Below are positions 55,125 through 64,000 of a stretch of 64,000 nt of DNA, one piece after another. Origin of the DNA: an uncultured Aquimarina sp. (GTDB lineage: Bacteria; Bacteroidota; Bacteroidia; Flavobacteriales; Flavobacteriaceae). A program made the translations under genes and the position numbers. Location of the stretch: assembly GCA_947498705.1 (NCBI GenBank), contig CANMLW010000003.1:124001-188000 (forward strand). The letters run 5' to 3'. Every line of letters begins with the position of its first letter. Position 1 is the first letter of the stretch. The notes beneath the pieces are model-generated. The model ran no database searches and had not been told where the DNA came from. It was given only the letters and a program-made list of their open reading frames with translations.

Positions 55125-56099
55125 CTAACCTAAAAGCTTAACCACATCCTTGGCAAAATAGCTGGCAATAATATGGGCTCCTGCTCTTTTAAAAGCCATC
55201 ACTTGTTCTAACATAACTGCATCATGATCTAACCATCCTTTTTCTGCTGCAGCTTTCAACATAGCATATTCTCCGCTTACTTGATACACCGCTACAGGAA
55301 CATCTACAGCATCTCGAACATCTCGTACCAAATCCAGATAACACAATCCTGGTTTTACCATTACAATATCTGCACCTTCATCTATATCCATCAACGTTTC
55401 TTTAATAGCCTCTTCTCTATTGGCAAAATCCATTTGATATGTTTTCTTATCTCCAAATCCAGGAGCAGAATCCAAAGCATCTCTAAAAGGACCATAAAAA
55501 GCAGACGCATATTTTGCACTGTAACTCATAATCCCAGTATTTTTATAGCTTTCTTTTTCTAAAAGTTCTCTAATAGCCAAGATTCGACCGTCCATCATAT
55601 CACTTGGAGCAACAAAATCGGCACCTGCCTGTGCATGAGATAACGACATTTCTGCAAGCACCTTACACGTTTCATCATTAACAATATACCCATCTTGTAC
55701 AATCCCGTCATGTCCATAAGAAGAATACGGGTCTAATGCCACATCGGTCATTACCAACATTTCAGGAATTGTCTCTTTGACAGTTCTAACCGCTCTTTGC
55801 ATTAACCCATCTGGATTAAGAGCTTCAGTTCCTTTGTTATCCTTTAATTCATCTGGTACTTTTACAAAAAGTAAAACCGATTTTAATCCTAATGACCATA
55901 TTTCTTTCACTTCTGCTTTAAGTAAGTCTAGGCTATATCTAAAATAACCTGGCATGGATGTGATTTCTTCTTTAATATTAGTACCTTCAACAACGAATAA
56001 AGGAACTAAAAAATCATTTGGAGTTATGACATGGTCTCTTACCAAAGAACGAATCGCATCATTGGTTCTAAGTCGTCTATTTCTACGAATTTGTTGCAT
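55125..56099 (-). CDS. hemB: delta-aminolevulinic acid dehydratase (porphobilinogen synthase)
   Basis: The 324-residue enzyme condenses two 5-aminolevulinate molecules to porphobilinogen in heme synthesis. The Schiff-base lysines are Lys196 (MSYSAKYASAFYGPFRDA) and Lys249 (DIVMVKPGLCYLD). The usual zinc-cysteine site is replaced by DVALDPYSSYGHDG, which places it with the magnesium-dependent, zinc-independent type. The mature ends match the family. It heads a probable operon of four or five genes downstream. Confidence 0.95.
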   Translation of the reverse strand: MQQIRRNRRLRTNDAIRSLVRDHVITPNDFLVPLFVVEGTNIKEEITSMPGYFRYSLDLLKAEVKEIWSLGLKSVLLFVKVPDELKDNKGTEALNPDGLMQRAVRTVKETIPEMLVMTDVALDPYSSYGHDGIVQDGYIVNDETCKVLAEMSLSHAQAGADFVAPSDMMDGRILAIRELLEKESYKNTGIMSYSAKYASAFYGPFRDALDSAPGFGDKKTYQMDFANREEAIKETLMDIDEGADIVMVKPGLCYLDLVRDVRDAVDVPVAVYQVSGEYAMLKAAAEKGWLDHDAVMLEQVMAFKRAGAHIIASYFAKDVVKLLG

Positions 56100-56276
56100 T
56101 CTTAATCTCTAAAATTTAATAGGGGATAAAGATACTTATATATCTGGTATTCTTTGTTTCAAAAAAACCAGAACTTCTCTAAACCCATAAAAGTACTTTT
56201 CCTTAAAAAACATTTCAAACCTTGTAACAAAACCTTAACAGGTTCTACTAATCTTAAAACATTTAATTGGCAAAAA

Positions 56277-57167
56277 ATGCTAACAATACAAAATCTCAAC
56301 AAAATCTATCCTAATGGTACCCAGGCGCTAAACAATGTTAATCTAACATTGGAAAAAGGAATGTTTGGGCTTTTAGGCCCTAATGGCGCCGGAAAATCAA
56401 CATTAATGAGAACTATTGCAACCTTACAATTGGCTGACTCTGGAACCATTCAGTTTGACGATATTGATGTTTTTAAACAACCCGAAGAGTTAAGAAAAAT
56501 TCTAGGGTATTTACCTCAGGATTTTGGAGTATATCCAAAGGTATCGGCAGAGATGATGCTTACGCATATTGCCAAGGTAAAAGGAATTGTAAATAAGCAA
56601 GAACGAAAAGGGTATGTTGCAGATTTATTAAACAAGGTAAACTTATATAAATTTAGAAACCGTAATCTGGGTGATTTTTCTGGAGGAATGAGGCAACGTT
56701 TTGGAATAGCTCAAGCACTGCTTGGGAATCCAAAATTAATTATTGTGGATGAACCTACCGCTGGATTGGATCCTTTAGAACGTAACCGTTTTCATAATTT
56801 ATTAAGTGAATTGGGAGAAGATGCCGTAGTAATCTTGAGTACTCACATTGTCGACGACGTAACAAATTTGTGTCAAAACATGGCGGTGTTTAACGAAGGT
56901 AAAATCTTGGCACAAGGAAATCCTCAAGAATTGTCAGCCTCATTGACAGGTAAAGTTTTCAAAAAGCAAATTGAAAAATCAGAACTAACAGTAATCGAAA
57001 ATGAATTTACTGTACTATCTAACTACCTAAGAGGAGGAAAATTCTTTGTTAACATCCATCATGATACCAATCCAGGAGACGGATTTAACCCTGTTAACAA
57101 TGATTTAGAAGATTTCTACTTCTATTGTATTAATAAAAAAGAAAATCAAGAACAGGTTTCTTTATAA
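56277..57167 (+). CDS. ABC transporter ATP-binding protein
   Basis: The 296-residue ATPase is counted from the ATG at 56277, where MLTIQNLNKIYPNGTQALNNV begins the family; an ATG at 56154 would add 41 unlike residues. Walker A is GPNGAGKST, the signature FSGGMRQRFGIAQALLG, Walker B LIIVDEPTAGLDP, and the switch histidine lies in ILSTHIVDDV. The last ~70 residues are a regulatory extension. It is 180 bp before, and the likely partner of, the permease/peptidase fusion at 57348. Confidence 0.92.
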   Translation: MLTIQNLNKIYPNGTQALNNVNLTLEKGMFGLLGPNGAGKSTLMRTIATLQLADSGTIQFDDIDVFKQPEELRKILGYLPQDFGVYPKVSAEMMLTHIAKVKGIVNKQERKGYVADLLNKVNLYKFRNRNLGDFSGGMRQRFGIAQALLGNPKLIIVDEPTAGLDPLERNRFHNLLSELGEDAVVILSTHIVDDVTNLCQNMAVFNEGKILAQGNPQELSASLTGKVFKKQIEKSELTVIENEFTVLSNYLRGGKFFVNIHHDTNPGDGFNPVNNDLEDFYFYCINKKENQEQVSL

Positions 57168-57347
57168 AAGAAGCTACTATTTTAATAAGCTTCATTAGTT
57201 GTCAAAGTGTTTAATAATAAGTTTTACTACATTATTTACATTGTCTAAAAAAAGAGTCTATAAAACAAGCCATAACAAGTTATTTATTACTTATTAAAAT
57301 GAATCGTTGGTAAGTTTTATGTACATCTAAAACAATATTACAAACAC

Positions 57348-60300
57348 ATGAAAGAAATATTCTTATTTGAACTTAAATATCGACTCAAAAGACCCGCTAC
57401 ATGGATCTATGCAGCATTAGGGTTTACTATCGCTATTTTGATTGCCGTCTTTCAAAAATCTGTTACAGCACAATTTGTAAACAGCCCGAATAATATCATT
57501 GATGTTATTACACCAATATCTGTTATTAGTATTTTCTTTTATGCTGCCATCATGGGAGTTCCTATTTATAGAGATCAGGATCATAAAACGGCACAAACCT
57601 ATTTTACATTTCCAATTACTCAAAAATCATATGTATTAGGAAGATTTTTAGGTAGTTTTACCATAGCATCTCTTGTCAATATATGTATTACTCTGGGTGC
57701 AATTCTAGGTTTTTCTATTGGCGTATTTTTAGAAAGGCCCGATTATGGTGTTTATGATAGTTTTAATATAACTTCTTACCTTTTACCTTTCATCTTTATT
57801 TTAGAAATAAATGCCTTATTGGTAGGAGCTTTATTTTTTAGTTTAATGGCCTTTTTCAAAAAAATGCCAATTATTTATCTGGGTGGTATCTGTCTTTTTC
57901 TTTTATATAGTATCTCAGGGGATTTACTAAAAAGTATCGATAATCAATGGTTAAGTATTTATCTTGATCCTTTTGGAGGAAGAGCTTTTCGTTTTGTCAA
58001 AAAGTATTGGTCAATTAATGAGTTAAATAACAATCAGCTTCCAATTTATGGTAAATTCCTAATTAATAGGATGCTTTGGTTAGGTTTAGGAGTCATTTTC
58101 TTTTTAATCACCTATTTTAAATTTGACTATAAAAAGTTTTTGCTTTCTGGCAAGAAAGAGAAAAAGTCAAAAGATGACAATTACATCCCTACCCCAACAA
58201 AATCAATAACTCAAGTATTTACCAATAAGACGAAATGGCAAACCTTATTTTCTTTAAGTAAGATAGAGTTTTTATCTATTTTAAAAAGTCCCGTCTTTAT
58301 TATCTTATTACTTATAGGTATTGTCTTTGCAATATTTAGTATTTATAATGTAAATGAATTATACGGTACTCCTAATCTACCATTTACCAGATATGTTGTT
58401 TCTTATGTAAATGGAATTATTTCCTTTCTATCTATAGTAATATTAGTGATTTATTCGGGAGAAGCTGTTCATAGAACACGTAACAATAGAACATTCGTCT
58501 TTTATGATGCATTGCCAATAACGAATGCCAGCTTATACTTTTCTAAAATCATATCCTTAACCGGAATTGCAATTATATTGATCTTGGCAAATATCCTTAT
58601 CGGTATATTATTTCAGAGTTTTAATGGGTATTTTCAGTACGATTTAGGAATGTACTTTGTATATAATTTTGTGTTGGTTTTTCCTACATTTCTGATTACA
58701 ATTCTACTCGCTTTTTTTATCCATGTCATGGTCAACAATAAATTTTTGGGACATTTTATTATCATCTTACTTTATTTTGGCTTACCGATATTGGTTGCTT
58801 TGGCATTTAGAATTACTAATCCTATGTACACCTTTACAGGTACAACACCCATATTTATTAGTGATTTAAACCGATTTGGGCACTATTTGACAGGTATAAG
58901 TTGGTTAAACCTATACTGGATTCTCTGCACGGCAGTACTCATGATTATCGGTAAAATATTTTGGAATAGAGGTTTCTTTTCTTCTCCCAAAGAGAGACTT
59001 AGAATGGCCAAAGAACGGCTAACCATCAAAACGACTATTGCTTTTATTAGTTTACTTATTGCCTTTATAGCTGTTGCAGGTTATACGCATTATAATTTAG
59101 CAGTTTTAAATACTATTGTAGATGGATATACTTCTGAAAAAATAAATGCCGATGCAGAAAAAAAATATGCCAAATATATCGGTAGTGCACATCCACAGGT
59201 TACAGACCTAAAAGCGTATATCGATATTTTTCCTGAAGAACGTAATGTAAAAGCGAAAGGAGATTTCAAGATTATTAATAGTTATGACTCACCTATTGAT
59301 ACATTACGCTTAGAAATTGAGTATCCCGGAGCGCACACCACTTTAGAAAAAGTGATTTATAATGGTGTACATCTTACATCTGTAATGACAGATTCTATTT
59401 ATAGGGTTTATTTTTATAAATTACCCAAGACAATGTTGCCACAAGAAAAGGCTAACCTAACTATCGAAGTTTTTTCTGAAACCAAAGGTTTTGCTAATCG
59501 ACTAGAAACACAAGTATTAACCAATGGTTCTTTTCTAAATCATACAATTTTTCCAAGATTTCATTATAATCAAAGTATTGTAGATAATGGGGTAAGAGTA
59601 AAACATGGTTTAAAAAAGCTTGATTATCTGTTTCCGCCCAGAACAGATTCTATTGCATTAAAGAAAAATCTGTTTAATGAAGATGCCAATTATATTAATT
59701 TTGAAGCAGTCGTTAGTACTTCTGACGATCAAACCGCATTGGCTCCTGGTAAATTAATGAATCAATGGAATAAAGATGACAGGGCATACTATCATTATAA
59801 ACTAGAGTCTAAAACAGATCTCTTTTTCAATGTAGTATCGGCAACATATGATGTAGAAAAATCAAGTTGGACCGCTCCAAATGGTAAAAAAGTCGACATA
59901 GAAATCTATCATTCTAAGAAACATAAAAGAAATCTTGAATACTTTATCAATGGCGTCAAAGTGGCGTTAGAATATTGTTCTAAAAACTTCTATGAATACC
60001 CAAATTCTATTATTCGAATTGTAGAATTTCCTGCACATTCGACTTTTGCACAGTCTTTTGTTACCACCATACCGTATTCTGAAGATTTTGGATTTGCTGC
60101 TAATTTTGATAAGGCCGAAGATTTTAATTATGCATTTAGAGTAACTACTCACGAAGTAGCACACCAATGGTGGGGTCATTTGGTTACCCCAAGCAAAACG
60201 TCAGGGGCCAATATTATTTCTGAAACGCTTGCAGAGTACTCTTCGCTTATGATCATGAAACATGAATATGGTGAAAACGGAATTAAAAATTTCCTAAAGC

Positions 60301-60947
60301 ATTCATTAGACAAGTATTTAAGACAACGTGCCTTTAGTCTTAAACCAGAACGATCTTTGATTAATGTAGAGATAGGACCTCATATATGGTATGAAAAAGG
60401 ATCGATGGTAATGTATGAATTACAAGACATTATTGGAGAGCATACAATCAATACTGCGCTAAAACAATTTTTATACGAATACAAAAATTTTGAAAAAGGG
60501 GTGTATCCAACCTCAGAAAATCTCTATGAAGCCATATTAAAAATTGCACCAGATTCTTTAAAGTATGCAGTAGAAGATGGCTTTACCAAAATTGCATTGT
60601 ACGAAAACAGAGCAGTAAAAGGAGTTACCAAAGAACTAGAAGACGGTTCGTATGAAACTTCGTTTACTGTAGATTCGAAAAAAATATACTATGATGATAA
60701 AGGGAAAGAGGAACGTACTGATGATAAGACCAATTACATCGAAATAGGGGTTTTTGGTGATGATATTACAGACGAAAAAGAGGTCCCTCTAAAAAACCCA
60801 TACTATCTTAAAAGAAAATGGCTAAAACCTGGTGAGAATACATTTACTGTTATAACAGCTAAAAAACCAACTAAGTTTGGCATTGATCCTTATAACAAAT
60901 TAATAGATAGAAACTCTGGAGATAATCTTCAAGGCGTTGAAGATTAA
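57348..60947 (+). CDS. ABC permease fused to M1-family metallopeptidase
   Basis: The 1199-residue protein has an N-terminal ABC-2 type permease of about twelve membrane helices (residues 1-590, beginning MKEIFLFELKYRLKRPATWIYAALGF). A C-terminal, likely periplasmic M1 peptidase domain follows. The zinc site is HEVAHQWWGH with first His at residue 935, and the third ligand Glu is in SETLAEY, 19 residues after the second His. The GAMEN motif of exopeptidases is not recognisable. This fusion type is known in Bacteroidota. The upstream ABC ATPase is the likely motor. Whether it exports peptides or trims them is unproven. A strong terminator follows. Confidence 0.92.
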   Translation: MKEIFLFELKYRLKRPATWIYAALGFTIAILIAVFQKSVTAQFVNSPNNIIDVITPISVISIFFYAAIMGVPIYRDQDHKTAQTYFTFPITQKSYVLGRFLGSFTIASLVNICITLGAILGFSIGVFLERPDYGVYDSFNITSYLLPFIFILEINALLVGALFFSLMAFFKKMPIIYLGGICLFLLYSISGDLLKSIDNQWLSIYLDPFGGRAFRFVKKYWSINELNNNQLPIYGKFLINRMLWLGLGVIFFLITYFKFDYKKFLLSGKKEKKSKDDNYIPTPTKSITQVFTNKTKWQTLFSLSKIEFLSILKSPVFIILLLIGIVFAIFSIYNVNELYGTPNLPFTRYVVSYVNGIISFLSIVILVIYSGEAVHRTRNNRTFVFYDALPITNASLYFSKIISLTGIAIILILANILIGILFQSFNGYFQYDLGMYFVYNFVLVFPTFLITILLAFFIHVMVNNKFLGHFIIILLYFGLPILVALAFRITNPMYTFTGTTPIFISDLNRFGHYLTGISWLNLYWILCTAVLMIIGKIFWNRGFFSSPKERLRMAKERLTIKTTIAFISLLIAFIAVAGYTHYNLAVLNTIVDGYTSEKINADAEKKYAKYIGSAHPQVTDLKAYIDIFPEERNVKAKGDFKIINSYDSPIDTLRLEIEYPGAHTTLEKVIYNGVHLTSVMTDSIYRVYFYKLPKTMLPQEKANLTIEVFSETKGFANRLETQVLTNGSFLNHTIFPRFHYNQSIVDNGVRVKHGLKKLDYLFPPRTDSIALKKNLFNEDANYINFEAVVSTSDDQTALAPGKLMNQWNKDDRAYYHYKLESKTDLFFNVVSATYDVEKSSWTAPNGKKVDIEIYHSKKHKRNLEYFINGVKVALEYCSKNFYEYPNSIIRIVEFPAHSTFAQSFVTTIPYSEDFGFAANFDKAEDFNYAFRVTTHEVAHQWWGHLVTPSKTSGANIISETLAEYSSLMIMKHEYGENGIKNFLKHSLDKYLRQRAFSLKPERSLINVEIGPHIWYEKGSMVMYELQDIIGEHTINTALKQFLYEYKNFEKGVYPTSENLYEAILKIAPDSLKYAVEDGFTKIALYENRAVKGVTKELEDGSYETSFTVDSKKIYYDDKGKEERTDDKTNYIEIGVFGDDITDEKEVPLKNPYYLKRKWLKPGENTFTVITAKKPTKFGIDPYNKLIDRNSGDNLQGVED

Positions 60948-60955
60948 TCTCATGT

Positions 60956-60990
60956 AACAACGATCGAGAAGCGCTGTCTCGATCGTTGTT
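60956..60990 (+). terminator. strong hairpin terminator after the permease/peptidase gene
   Basis: A perfect 14-bp stem (60956-60969 with 60977-60990) with a 7-nt loop begins 9 bp past the stop. Only a short T-rich tail (TTTATTTG) follows. Confidence 0.7.
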
Positions 60991-61128
60991 TATTTGTAAT
61001 TATACTTTTTTTGATCATACTAAAAATATCATTATCATATTATCTACAGTTGTTTAGTTCATTAATAAAGGTGTCTAATAAAATAAATTAATTAAATTTC
61101 ACTTTTCTAATAATTAATTAAAAACCTA

Positions 61129-62424
61129 ATGAAGCTAGTTTTTAAATTCAGAATTTATATTCTATTTGCAATTTTTGCATTTGGATGTAGTAATGATGAC
61201 AACACTACAAATACGGAAACCGAAAAAGAAAATGTCGAACTAACCTCTAACGTCGAAAAATATGAAGGAGATCTGATCGAAGATGGCTTGGTATTGGCTA
61301 TCGAAAGCGGGCAAGACAAATCTTATCTGATCGACAAAACCGGAAAAAAAATCAAAGAATGGAATTTTGATACCTATTTAGGAAACGATTTTGAGATTAT
61401 GCCAGATGGTAAGCTTCTTGGTATGTTTAGAACAGCTAATCCTATATTTTCTTTTGGAGGTGGTGGTGGAATCGTAAAAATTCTTAACTCAAATGGTACA
61501 ACCGATTGGGAATATGAATATGCTTCAGCCGATTATCTGGCTCATCACGATGTAGAAATGTTACCTAATGGTAATGTGCTTTTTCTTGTATGGGAAAAAA
61601 TATCAGTTGCAGATGCTCAACTTGCAGGAGTTGATACCGAAGGTGATATTTATCCAGAAGCTTTGATCGAAGTAGACCCAAAAACAGATACTATTGTTTG
61701 GGAATGGCATAGTTTTGATCATATTATACAAGATAAATTTCCTGCAATTACTTCTACTTATGGAGCCTTAAATGAAAATCCCAATTTAATCAATATCAAC
61801 TATCACCAAATCGAAAACGGAGATATCATGCATGCTAATGGTATCGATTACGACACAGAAAAAGATGTCATTTATATCAGCGTTAACTTTTATAATGAGG
61901 TTTGGGTAATTGATCACAGTACCACCACTGCAGAAGCCAAAACTGGTGCCGGGGGGAACTATAATAAAGGAGGGAATTTATTGTACCGTTTCGGAAACCC
62001 GGAAACTTATGATAATAGTGTAGGCGAAACATTGTTCAACAGAAACCATTTTCCAAATCTTTTAGAAGGCGACGAGCCTGGTGCCGGTAACCTTTTAATA
62101 TATGTTAATGGTAAAAATGTAGAACAATCTACAGTATATGAGTTTGCCATGCCAAAAAACTTTAATCTTGGTGTAAACACCAATAATGAACCCGAAATCG
62201 TATGGAGTTTTACAGACCCTGAACTTTTTCATGACAAAATATCTGGTGCAGTTCGTCTTAAGAATGGGAACACATTAATCTGTGAAGGAGATTATGGTTT
62301 TTGGGAAGTAACTCCAAGTAAAGAAGTTGTCTGGAAATACAAAAGTGATAAAGTTTCTTTTTGGAGAGGATATGGATATACTTTTGACTCACCAGAAATT
62401 AAAAGTCTAAATTTATCAAAATAA
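61129..62424 (+). CDS. arylsulfotransferase-like (ASST) lipoprotein
   Basis: The 431-residue lipoprotein has a signal FAIFAFGC with Bacteroidota surface-export-type residues after it (SNDDN). The mature domain is a beta-propeller of the ASST family: LPNGNVLFLVWEK, VDPKTDTIVWEWHSFDH, a histidine-rich HHDVEML segment, and ENGDIMHANGIDYD. The family transfers sulfate between phenols in some bacteria; catalytic residues here cannot be confirmed by eye. It stands alone between two strong terminators. Confidence 0.82.
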   Translation: MKLVFKFRIYILFAIFAFGCSNDDNTTNTETEKENVELTSNVEKYEGDLIEDGLVLAIESGQDKSYLIDKTGKKIKEWNFDTYLGNDFEIMPDGKLLGMFRTANPIFSFGGGGGIVKILNSNGTTDWEYEYASADYLAHHDVEMLPNGNVLFLVWEKISVADAQLAGVDTEGDIYPEALIEVDPKTDTIVWEWHSFDHIIQDKFPAITSTYGALNENPNLININYHQIENGDIMHANGIDYDTEKDVIYISVNFYNEVWVIDHSTTTAEAKTGAGGNYNKGGNLLYRFGNPETYDNSVGETLFNRNHFPNLLEGDEPGAGNLLIYVNGKNVEQSTVYEFAMPKNFNLGVNTNNEPEIVWSFTDPELFHDKISGAVRLKNGNTLICEGDYGFWEVTPSKEVVWKYKSDKVSFWRGYGYTFDSPEIKSLNLSK

Positions 62425-62447
62425 TATCTAAATCTAACATAGCATAC

Positions 62448-62484
62448 AAGCCTCTTTAATTTTCATAATTAAAGAGGCTTTTTT
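62448..62484 (+). terminator. rho-independent terminator after the ASST-like gene
   Basis: The 14-bp stem AAGCCTCTTTAATT/AATTAAAGAGGCTT (62448-62461 with 62467-62480) with a 5-nt loop and a T-run (62479-62484), 24 bp after the stop. Confidence 0.9.
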
Positions 62485-62598
62485 ATACCATCGTTTTTTA
62501 CAGATTCTTAGTTAATTTTACAACTAACAACTATCACGATGCAACCATTACTATAAAAAATGTGTCTATTACCGTAGAGATGATCAAAAATTTAAATC

Positions 62599-64000
62599 AT
62601 GTACATTAGATGTATACTACTGTTTTTCTTTTTCAGTTTAATTACCAATGCACAAACCATTTCAGGAACTGTTTTGGATAAAAAAAGTAATGCGCCTATT
62701 CCATATGCAACAATTCAGTTTTCTAACAATCAGGGAATCATTACCAACGAAGAAGGACGGTTTAGCATTACATTAGAAGACAACATCTCTAAAAATGATT
62801 CTATACGTATCTCCTCTATGGGGTATGAAAAAATTGCTATCTCTATGCATACTCCTATCGATAGTGTCCTGTATTTAGCTCCTAAAGCAATAGAACTTGG
62901 AGGTGTTTTTGTTACGAATAAAAATTTAACAGTAGATGAAGTTATAACCAATGTAAAAGAAAGTATCTCACAAAACTATGACTTTGAGTTATCACAACAG
63001 CGATTATTTTTTAGAGAATCAGAGTTTAACACCATAAAAAAATTGAATGTTGATTTTAAAAAATCAACCATAGAAGAGCTCAACAAAAAGCTCATAGATA
63101 GTGTTGTATCTATACTTCCAAAAAAATCAGCATATTACACAGAAATTTTAGGTGAATACTCTGGTGATGCCGAAAGAAGAAAGCTTCATATTAGTAAAGC
63201 GGCAGAATTATATGACAAAAACAACGCAGTATCTATGGATGCCATGTCCAAGCGCATAGAAACTATCTTCAAAAACAATGTAAAACCAGATTCTTATCTC
63301 AAAATCAAATCGGGTTGGTTTGGCACCAAAGTACAGGTCGACTCTATCCTGGAAAGCAATGAAAATGCCGAAGGTGTAAAAGATCAGATAGAAGATCAAA
63401 AAGACAAAAAAGAATTTCAGAAATATCGTAAATCCAAGCTAAAAAGCATTGTTTCAAGTCTTTTCTATAACGAAGATGTAAAATCCAATTTTTTAAACAA
63501 ATCCAGCCGTTATACTTTTGAAATTAAGGATTATACTTATATCAATGATCAAAGCGTGTATATTGTTTCTTTTGCTCCTAAGAGAAGTGAAGATTTTAAA
63601 GGTATCATGTATATTAATACCGAAGATTTTGCAATTATAAGAGTAGATTATAACAATGTAAAACCTCTTAAGAAATTTAAGCTCTTAGGCATTCAGTATC
63701 AGGATAATTTATATCGTAATAAAGTGATTTTTACCAAAGGAGAAAACGATAAATACCATCTAAAATATCTTGAAATGTATAGAGGTGGCTTTTTTGGATT
63801 TGATCGTCCCTTAAAGGTTATAGAGAAAAACAAACATGTAAAAGGCAAGCGTAAGCAAAACGAATTATCGTTAGAGATTAATGCGGTGACCACCTATAAA
63901 AATAAATATGAAATCATTGTTTTTGATTCAAAACCATTAACCGAAGCCGATTATAAAAACAGTAAAGAAAATAAAACCATTACTCCCGAATACCTCTCTA
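62599..64000 (+). CDS. carboxypeptidase-regulatory-like domain protein (3' end outside window)
   Basis: The gene runs from the ATG at 62599 open to the right edge, with 467 codons visible. It has a signal peptide (CILLFFFSLITNAQ) and then a carboxypeptidase D regulatory-like domain (about 20-95, ISGTVLDKKSNAPIPYATIQFSN to ISSMGYEKIAISM). A long charged region follows, including a KKEFQKYRKSKLK stretch, and then beta-rich sequence (SVYIVSFAPKRSEDFKGIMYINTEDFAIIRVDYNN). The pattern recalls the DUF5686-type outer-membrane proteins but this is not certain. The end is missing. Confidence 0.75.
   Translation, partial: MYIRCILLFFFFSLITNAQTISGTVLDKKSNAPIPYATIQFSNNQGIITNEEGRFSITLEDNISKNDSIRISSMGYEKIAISMHTPIDSVLYLAPKAIELGGVFVTNKNLTVDEVITNVKESISQNYDFELSQQRLFFRESEFNTIKKLNVDFKKSTIEELNKKLIDSVVSILPKKSAYYTEILGEYSGDAERRKLHISKAAELYDKNNAVSMDAMSKRIETIFKNNVKPDSYLKIKSGWFGTKVQVDSILESNENAEGVKDQIEDQKDKKEFQKYRKSKLKSIVSSLFYNEDVKSNFLNKSSRYTFEIKDYTYINDQSVYIVSFAPKRSEDFKGIMYINTEDFAIIRVDYNNVKPLKKFKLLGIQYQDNLYRNKVIFTKGENDKYHLKYLEMYRGGFFGFDRPLKVIEKNKHVKGKRKQNELSLEINAVTTYKNKYEIIVFDSKPLTEADYKNSKENKTITPEYLS

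Overview
The window looks like chromosomal DNA of a Bacteroidota bacterium, most likely a marine Flavobacteriaceae. The evidence is low GC content, six predicted proteins ending in type IX secretion system (T9SS) sorting domains, a TonB-dependent receptor with an N-terminal carboxypeptidase-regulatory domain, lipoproteins with acidic residues after the lipid cysteine, TAnnTTTG-type promoters, and almost no Shine-Dalgarno sequences. The species cannot be fixed from the sequence alone. No rRNA, tRNA, CRISPR array, phage, integrase or insertion sequence was recognised.

Layout. 1-4277: a type I export operon (ABC half-transporter cut by the left edge, HlyD adaptor, TolC). Its ABC ATPase domain keeps Walker A but has lost the signature, Walker B and H-loop residues. 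4467-8066: small housekeeping and stress genes (YitT membrane protein, ribosome hibernation factor, GlsB-like, TfoX-like, DUF2461, VOC). 8160-12099: a helical protein of unknown function, then modABC for molybdate uptake. 12280-12507: a small double-glycine-leader peptide gene, a possible cargo for an exporter such as the one at the left edge.

12709-23719: three large secreted metzincin metalloproteases in a row on the minus strand, built from FN3, GEVED, cysteine-rich and carbohydrate-binding modules with T9SS tails. They share 5' leader motifs. Two carry paired direct repeats exactly 21 bp apart far upstream, and a third copy of the promoter stands at about 16.9 kb without a full gene behind it. 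This protease island, with its putative shared regulation, is the most distinctive part of the window. A LytTR response regulator and TPR-histidine kinase pair (49294-52015) is one candidate regulator, because LytTR proteins bind direct repeats of this spacing; that link is a hypothesis.

24144-33435: a lipoprotein/NTF2-like pair, a recO - TonB-receptor - HAD-phosphatase operon, a DUF4136 lipoprotein, glutamate dehydrogenase, a trans-sulfuration enzyme and a DUF3298 lipoprotein. 33604-44907: more surface proteins (an LRR protein, an FG-GAP lipoprotein, a mini-protein that is little more than a T9SS tail, and a 1691-residue protein with ten perfectly phased 81-residue repeats), with a small block of metabolic genes between. 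45217-56099: bestrophin, hydrolases, an exonuclease, the LytTR/LytS pair, MGMT, a CBS-domain membrane protein, DinB, cytochrome c and hemB. 56277-64000: an ABC ATPase with its 1199-residue permease/M1-peptidase fusion, an arylsulfotransferase-like lipoprotein, and a carboxypeptidase-regulatory-domain protein cut by the right edge.
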